A DNA stretch of 64,000 bases from Cymodocea nodosa (taxonomy: Eukaryota; Streptophyta; Magnoliopsida; Alismatales; Cymodoceaceae), in NCBI GenBank assembly GCA_036874045.1, contig CM072343.1:3058001-3122000 (forward strand), written 5' to 3'. The notes under the pieces were generated by a model that saw only the letters and a program-made list of their open reading frames with translations, had not been told where the DNA came from and did no database searches. Position numbers and translations under genes: made by a program. Of the stretch, positions 57,721 to 64,000 are shown piece after piece. The number at the start of each line of letters is the position of its first letter. The stretch's first letter is position 1.

Positions 57721-59072
57721 ATGAGCACATGGATTCATTCTCCTATCACTAAACGATTAGTAAGAATACCTACACAGGATTATTTAACACAAAGACGTAT
57801 TGAAAAATTTTCTGAATTAGACTTTAACGAAATCCTTAGGGGTGTAGCTAAGCTTTCTTTAAAAGAGAACGAAGATATGGCTCCTCTAGTAGAAAAACCA
57901 TTAGGGGAAATTATGTATCCTGAATTAGTTGATGAACCTTCATGCATTCGATTACCAAACTTTGAGGGAGATAGGTTTGAACTGAAATCTAATTATATTA
58001 GTCAATTGCCACATTTTCATGGATTAGATAGAGAAGATGTCTATTATTTCCTTAGAGAATTTAATGAAGTTTGTCAAATGATGAAAATGCCGAACATGAG
58101 TATTGATGCTATTAAACTTAGATATATCCTTTTTGCTTTAAAAGACACAACTAAGAAATGGTTATATACTTTGTCGCCTGATTCAATTTCTGCATGGATT
58201 GAATTTTACTCTATTTTTCTGGAAAAATATTATCCAACACATCAAACAATTAAAAAGAAAAAGGAAATATTAATGTGTAGCCAAAAATAGGGAGAATCAT
58301 TTTGGAAATATTTTGAAAGATTTAAAGATTTACTAACTCAATATCCACATCATGCAATGAGTAAAACACAATTAATAGGTATAATTTATGAAGGCATAGA
58401 TGTTTCAACAAAATTTTTATTAGAATCTACTTGTTAGAATGAATTTTTAAAACTGTGTAGTGAAGAAGCATAGGCATATATTTAGAAAACTTTGCAAAAA
58501 GAACTGCATAGTGGGAAAACTTGGCTGAAGCTATTATAGATAAAAGAATATTGCCAAGGAGAATGTATGAAATAAATTCAAGCACTATGCTTGAAGTTAA
58601 ATTAACTGAATTAACAAAGAAAATAGAAGAGTTATCATTAAATCAAAAACTAGCTGAAAAGAATGCAAATGTTAATGATTTAGATATTATTTATGCTAGA
58701 AACCAGAAAGATAACTTTGGAAATTCTTATAACCCTAATTGGAGAAATCACCCGAATCTATCTTGGAGAAACAACAATTTCCAAGGAGGAGAAAATATAA
58801 ATGACAAAAATATAAGTTATGACGCATTAATTGAACAAGGATCTAGAATAGAGAAGTTAGAAAAGATAATTCAACAATTAAACAATCGTCTAGATCTTGT
58901 ATTTGGAAATGCTGCAATTCAAAATCAAAATATGAATAGAAATATACCCCCTAGACAGAAGGAATCAATGGAAGTTAGACCTACTAGAGGATTGCTAATG
59001 CAAGCAATACCTAACCCTGTCAATAGAACTATTAATGAAATTGATACCTCTTTTGGGAGGGTAAATGAATGA
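57721..59072 (+). pseudogene. Capsid (gag CA) region of G (fossil)
   Basis: Clear from the ATG: MSTWIHSPITKRLVRIP, MAPLVEKPLGEIMYPELVDE, LPHFHGLDREDVYYFLREFN, WLYTLSPDSISAWIEF, FLEKYYPTHQTIKKKKE, then YNPNWRNHPNLSWRNNN and LIEQGSRIEKLEKIIQQLNN. First stretch open for 189 codons and the last for 183. Lies 4 kb after integrase, as in E. Confidence 0.88.
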
Positions 59073-59298
59073 AGCAGTATAACTGAAGTAACTATGTATA
59101 ATATAGTAAATAGAAAAAGAAAAAAAGAAAAAAAGAAAAAAATGTAAGTTTAATTATAGTTAGTAGTGTCGTAGAGTTATTACTTAACTCAATGAACTTA
59201 GTTCGTTGAGTTATGACCTAACTCCACGAGGGTGTGAAGTAGCTATGTTAATTTTGTCTCTATTAAATTTTTGTTTATGTTATATAGAATCACAACAG

Positions 59299-60441
59299 AT
59301 GGAATTGATGAAATTACCATTGGATACATTGAGGGAAGTACTGAGTAACCTGTTAACTAAAGATCTGTGAAGATTGTGTTGTGTATCAAAATAAATTAAA
59401 GACTGTGTTAGAGAAAAATATTTTCATAGACTATAAGCTACAAAAATGACTAAGATTAGAGATGGATTTTTATGGAAGTCATTTAATCGTAGTTCAATCA
59501 ACTATGAATATATGAATATGGAAGAAACTGCTGAAATTCCACCCAATACATTAGAAGGAATAGATCATATTATGGGGATGGATGAATGATTAATTATATA
59601 CAGAACCAAACCAAGGTATGCAATTCTGTTATCTGATATTTTGATTAGAAATTCTATCACTAGATAAGAATGGAATATAGGAAGGCCTAATATATATGAA
59701 GTACCAACTGAAAATTGTGGGTTAGCTTTAATATTTTCTAAAAAAAATTCGATCATTCCTGAAAAATTATATTATTAGAGACCAACTAGAAATTGGGATG
59801 AAGATTTATGCTTAAGTGTGTATAATTTTCTGAATAGATCTTGGACTGAAAATACTATGATATATCTAGGACAGAAAGCTTTAATTAACAACATGCATGT
59901 CATACATGATAGATATATATATCTAGTCACAAATATATCAGTTGCATTTAGATCTGATTTATACATAGTAAGCATAGACAGTTATGATGATTTTATAGAA
60001 ATATTACCTATATCGAGTGATATAGCTAAACCACCGTCTTCAGAATATGATCAAATTCAATTAGAAATGTGGTATAATGAATATGATGATTCTACTTTAT
60101 GTCTGATAAGATAGTAGGATGAATTGAGGAAATTTCAAATATAGATTATAAAAGACCTAAATGAATGGAAGTGGGAAGAGGAATATGTTGAAATAGATAT
60201 AGAAATAGAAACAACTACATTATCTTGGAACATAAAAGGATCCCTTTATGCATTTCATTTCATTAATAGAAATACACTTATATTTAGTATTGATAACATA
60301 CTGCAAGTTTACAAGCTAAAAAGGAAAGCAAACTACATCAAAATAGAATTAATAGCAAAAAGAATTATGCCTAAAAGTTTGCATGGGCTGACACATTTAT
60401 TCCATTTGTAACTACTTTTCAATCTTGTTCTTAAACTGTGA
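59299..60441 (+). pseudogene. Captured F-box ORF, copy in G (fossil)
   Basis: Same ORF as 43061-44206, about 85% alike in DNA. Recognisable parts: MELMKLPLDTLREVLSNL, KIRDGFLWKSFNRSSINYEY, EWNIGRPNIYEVPTENCG, YNFLNRSWTENTMIYLG, YIYLVTNISVAFRSDLYIV. Broken in many places. Shows that the F-box was already part of the family when its oldest member here was inserted. Confidence 0.78.
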
Positions 60442-61056
60442 TTCTATGCTTTTAATGTTGTGTGTATTCTGCGTTTACTTTTAGAAAGGAAAAAAAACAA
60501 CAATAAAATATCAATCCAGTTTGTTGGTATCTATTCTAGGAAACCAACTAGCTTGCTTGTGAGCCACCAAAGACATAGGAGCTTAGGTTCCACACAAGAC
60601 ACTGAATTAGCAATTTTTGTTTTGTTATGTTGTTATATATTCTACTTTTATTTGTGAATGAAAAGTTTTTCAGAATCAAAAATCGTAAGATATTGAAGGA
60701 GATACAAAAGGATAAGGTATGTAACTGATTACTTATCCTGAATTTACATTTAAACTCAGTTCGTTGAGTTAGGTGCTAAGTTAACAAAACAATATTCATG
60801 TCTGCTACAATTATTGTATTTATTGTAAAATCTTTTACATTGAGGACAATGCAAAATGTAGGTATGGGGGGGAGGTAATTAAAGTAACAGGCATGTAATT
60901 TTGTTAATTAAAGGAATTAGAATGGTACTACAAAAGTTCTGTGGAAATTGAAATTTTTTTATGAATTTGCTGTAACTATCCGATAATTGAAATTGTAAAA
61001 TTTTTAAGAACTGTAACTGCTTAAAAAATTTTAAGAACTGTAACTGCTTGAATGTT
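60442..61056 (+). other. Start of the 3' spacer of G
   Basis: Non-coding. Matches E/F spacers (CAATCCAGTTTGTTGGTATC near 60511; purine tract GGTATGGGGGGGAGG near 60862-60876). One hairpin-like GTTCGTTGAGTTA near 60759. A 33-base tandem duplication (TTTTAAGAACTGTAACTGC) lies near 60990-61050. Similarity to E stops at about 61056; the LTR is not reached. Confidence 0.7.
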
Positions 61057-61276
61057 ATAGATTAAATTCACTCAAGGTTAGTTTAAGAAAAAGTATTGTA
61101 TCCAAACCAACAAGTAGAGAATTTGTGCATAAAAGTTTTTAAGTTATTACTTTTTGGATAAAGTTGTGATTTACATAATTTGTATGAAATTGTGTTTTTA
61201 TTTTATCCACTAGAGATTTAATTAATTCTAAAGACATAGTTCACCTCCCTCTTATGATACGTATCAATCCTACAAC
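61057..61276 (+). repeat. Possible old LTR scrap
   Basis: Ends TTCACCTCCCTCTTATGATAC ... CAATCCTACA, which resembles the closing bases of the Copia LTRs here (TTCACCCCCCTCTTGTG ... GATCCTACA). The preceding 180 bases match none of them. Perhaps the end of an older Copia LTR; weak. Confidence 0.35.
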
Positions 61277-62220
61277 ACTAGAACAAAAATTATGTGGAAA
61301 TAAAAATGAGTTTGCAATCGACAATGGCAACTATTAGAAGCTTCACATTAACCAATAATGATATTCTTGTAGTTGTTTAAAATGTTCTCTTGGTTTACAA
61401 GCTGAGATATGAGGAAAAAATGATGGAGCTAATCAAGAGTGATAGATTGATAGAGTTTTATTCCATATTTTTCGTTATGCCAATGTACTTGTTGATCACC
61501 TAGAAAAAGTTGTTACAAGTTATCCCTTAAATTAATTTATACATATGAAAATCATTATTATTATTAATATAATATATATATATATATATATAATATGATG
61601 ATAATAATAACAAATAAATATAATAAATATATACATGTAATGGTCTATATGATTACAATTATTATATCAACATAAATAAGGATTTGCATGAACCCAACGA
61701 ATTAAACTCATAAATATTGTTGATGGTATTTTAGATGCAATATAAGAAGTATCTAAAAATGAAAATTAAAGAAATCTACAACATCAAAATATAAAGATAG
61801 TTAAGGAGTTTTAAAATCCAAAAATATTAGATACTAAATAAAGGTATCCAAAATCAAACTAATAAAAAACTTAAATATAAAATATGATAATAAATTTGAA
61901 ATATTTTAGATATCAAATACAAATATCTAAAATATCTATGAAATGTAAGCATTTGAAATAAAATATAAACTTTTTTAAATATGGAAGTACAAATCTTAAA
62001 AAAAAATGTTTCTAATATAAAATATAAATTTGAATTAAAGTCAAGTATTTAGCATTTAAGGAAAATTCATCAAGAAAAAATGATAAAAAGGAAAATATCA
62101 CCCAACATACATTCATAAATGTGAGGTCAATGCACCCAACTTTACAAATGTCAAGTAATGTTCAAATATATAATGAACAGAAAAATAAATTAATAAAAAT
62201 TGATGAATATTTATATAATA
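61277..62220 (+). other. AT-rich DNA with no recognised feature
   Basis: No convincing ORF or repeat family. A TA microsatellite lies near 61568-61592, with short AAT runs around it. The base composition is unlike the elements to the left. Confidence 0.5.
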
Positions 62221-62790
62221 AAAGTAAGATAAGAATTAGTTGAATCAATGATATCTATTGGTCCATCCAAAAAAAATAAAAATGCTAGTAATAAAAATAA
62301 TTTAAAAAGATTGGTTGAACTAAAATGTTTGTCGATTCGATCAAAAAGATAAAATAATAATAATATAAAAATTGATTGTACCGAAGATATCTATAAATCC
62401 AACTGAAAAAGTAAAAATGATAATAATAATAATAAGATAAGAATTGGTTGAACCAAAGGTATCTATTACTCCGATCATTAAGATATAACTAATATTAATA
62501 AAATAATATAAAGAATGGTTGAACCAAAGTTATCTCTCGATCTGACTAAAAAGTAAAAAATAACTAATAATAATAAAATAATATAAAGATCGGTTGAATC
62601 GAAAATATCCTTCGATCTAATCGTAAAATATGAAAATAATAATAATAAAAGTAAAAAAAATCAGTTGAACCAAAATTATTCAGCAGCCTAATCGAAGAAA
62701 CCTTTTATAAAATATACATATATGTAATAAATATAGAAGATATTAGGTCCAACCAAAAGTTTGACCAAAAAATATTTTATTATAATGGAA
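62221..62790 (+). repeat. Degenerate tandem array with GGTTGAACC motifs
   Basis: About eight units of roughly 60-70 bases, each with TTGGTTGAACCAAAGG or TCGGTTGAATCGAAAA, then a CGATCTGAC/CGATCTAATC string and an AATAATAATAAAA filler (near 62295, 62370, 62442, 62513, 62590, 62660). The core resembles the CGGTTNAACCG units of the Athila-like spacers, but filler and phase differ. Confidence 0.6.
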
Positions 62791-62879
62791 ATAAGGAAGA
62801 CAATACTACTTTAAACGAAAGCAATCGACTCAAATAAATTTAGTCAATCATATTCCAACAAACGAGCATATAAAATTCA

Positions 62880-63845
62880 TAAAATACTCCTAGATAATAA
62901 TATAAACTATCTATAAAAAAATATATATAATATAAAATACTCCTAGATAAGAATATATACTATCTATAAAATTTATATTTTGTCTTAAATAAAACATGAT
63001 AATGCCAAAATATGTAAGATATATTAAATACTCCTAAACGAGAGTCTAAACTCTATAAAATTTATGCTTTAGCTTAAATGAAAATGATAATGCCAAAAAT
63101 ATAAAAGATATTAAAATAGTCCTAAACAAGAGTATAAATTTTTTACATATACAAAATAATATATAAGACATATTGAGTACTCCTAAACAAGAGTATAATT
63201 TGTTTACATCTATAAAATAATATAAAATAAATGATTTACATATAAACATACATATAAAATATATTCAATACTCTTGAACAATATTATAAATTGTTTATAT
63301 TTATAGAAGGATATATAAAAATATATATAATGAAATATATAAAATGCTCCTAGATAAGAGTATAAATTATCTACAAAATATATAAAATATATGAAATACT
63401 CTTAGGTAAGAGTATAAATTGTTTATGAGATATATGTAAAATATATTTAAATACTCGTAGATAAGAATATTAGTTGTCTACAAATATATATATAATATAT
63501 TTAAAATACTCCTATATAAGAGTATAACTTGTCTACATATATATATATATAATATATTAAATATGCCTAGATAAGAGTATAAATTATCTACAAAATATAT
63601 AAAATACTCTTAGATAAAAGTATAAACTATCTACAAAATTTACATTTTGGCTTAAATAAAGCATGATAATGTCAAAATATATGAAATATATTAAATACTC
63701 ATATACAAGAGTATAAATTGTTTGCATATAAATATATGAAATATATTAAATACTCCTAAATAAGAGTATAAATTGTTTACATATAAGATATATAAATATA
63801 TTCAATACTCTTAGATAAGAGTATCAATTATCTTTAAAATTTATA
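62880..63845 (+). repeat. Minisatellite-like array with TACTCTTAGATAAGAGTA core
   Basis: About fifteen units, mostly near 55 bases (42-92), each opening AAATACTCCTAGATAAGAGTA or a variant, then TAAATTGTTTACA/TAAATTATCTACA and AT-rich filler. The core is a palindrome, perfect near 63806-63823 (TACTCTTA, GA, TAAGAGTA). At least three units (near 62937, 63028, 63601) carry an extra segment with CATGATAATGCCAAAA. Units are clearly related but diverged, so the array is old. Confidence 0.8.
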
Positions 63846-64000
63846 TTTAAATTATTTATATATATTTAGCATAAGCTTGTATGGATTAGGCCACTAAGAC
63901 ATGTCTAGACTACAAATTCTTCTTCCAAATATAGCTAGGTTTGATAGTGTTTGTGCATAATTTTTATCGAGAAAGGAAATGATAAGAATTATTGGAAATG
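63846..64000 (+). other. Right edge, nothing recognised
   Basis: Less AT-rich than the array before it; no ORF or repeat recognised. Confidence 0.5.

Larger units (their letters stand above)
52449..61056 (+). mobile_element. Athila-like element G, right part (fossil)
   Basis: Oldest layer. In order: integrase, CGGTT array and hairpins, ORF2, spacer, capsid gag, F-box ORF, part of the 3' spacer. It is the only copy here with integrase, ORF2, capsid and F-box together, and so gives the gene order downstream of pol. The upstream part lies beyond Copia D, off the window; no 3' LTR is seen. Broken many times (well over ten) and about 10-15% different from E by eye. Confidence 0.85.

Noticed and set aside
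61277-62220. A host gene or exon in the AT-rich right part
   Set aside because: No long frame, no splice-bounded coding stretch and no recognisable protein similarity.
62880-63845. CRISPR array
   Set aside because: Units are diverged, AT-rich and tandem without unique spacers, in a plant genome; it is a minisatellite.

Overview
This window is a nested stack of plant LTR retrotransposons in strongly AT-rich DNA. I see no free-standing host gene, tRNA, rRNA or CRISPR array. Sirevirus-type Copia elements, Athila-type Ty3/Gypsy elements and a captured plant F-box gene point to an angiosperm; I cannot name the species.

Layering, read from target-site duplications (TSDs) and interrupted domains: the oldest host is Athila-like element G (+, 52449-61056). 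Copia D (+, from 27122 to 52448, starting beyond the left edge) sits in G. Three elements sit in D: Athila-like B/H (-, 27121 back past the left edge), Copia C (-, 27417-36634, TSD GATAC) and short Athila-like F (+, 38542-47895, TSD AGATC). B/H in turn holds Copia A (+, 1-6977), a solo LTR of the C family (+, 9350-10906, TSD TTTGC) and Athila-like E (+, 12562-26235, TSD GTGGT). The stack is four layers deep. The right end (61057-64000) is an old LTR-like scrap, AT-rich DNA and two degenerate tandem arrays.

The Athila-like family (B, E, F, G) is the most unusual content. Taken across copies, its parts run: tRNA-Asp-type primer site, zinc-knuckle ORF, protease, RT, RNase H, integrase, an accessory ORF (ORF2) with the Athila 'plant transposon protein' region and two acidic-flanked hydrophobic motifs like SUMO-interacting motifs, then the capsid part of gag, then an F-box protein ORF, then the polypurine tract. 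Two things stand out: the capsid lies downstream of pol, and a host-type F-box gene sits where Athila relatives carry an env-like gene. E lacks RT-RH-INT and F lacks nearly everything else, yet F keeps a whole F-box ORF of 381 codons.

A second theme is short palindromes. About forty hairpins of the type GTTGAGTTA / loop / TAACTCAAC lie in Athila LTRs and spacers, with several stem variants. A 26-bp palindrome with CGGAGAGTTA and TAACTATCCG arms is identical, loop included and in reverse orientation, in the LTRs of Copia D and Athila-like E, two different superfamilies. Copia C also shares about 0.9 kb of 3' spacer with the Athila-like family. These elements seem to have exchanged non-coding modules.

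All positions and similarities were read by eye. LTR divergence is by hand comparison of segments: roughly 1-3% for E (youngest) and about 4-6% for A, D and F. All old element copies are treated as fossils.
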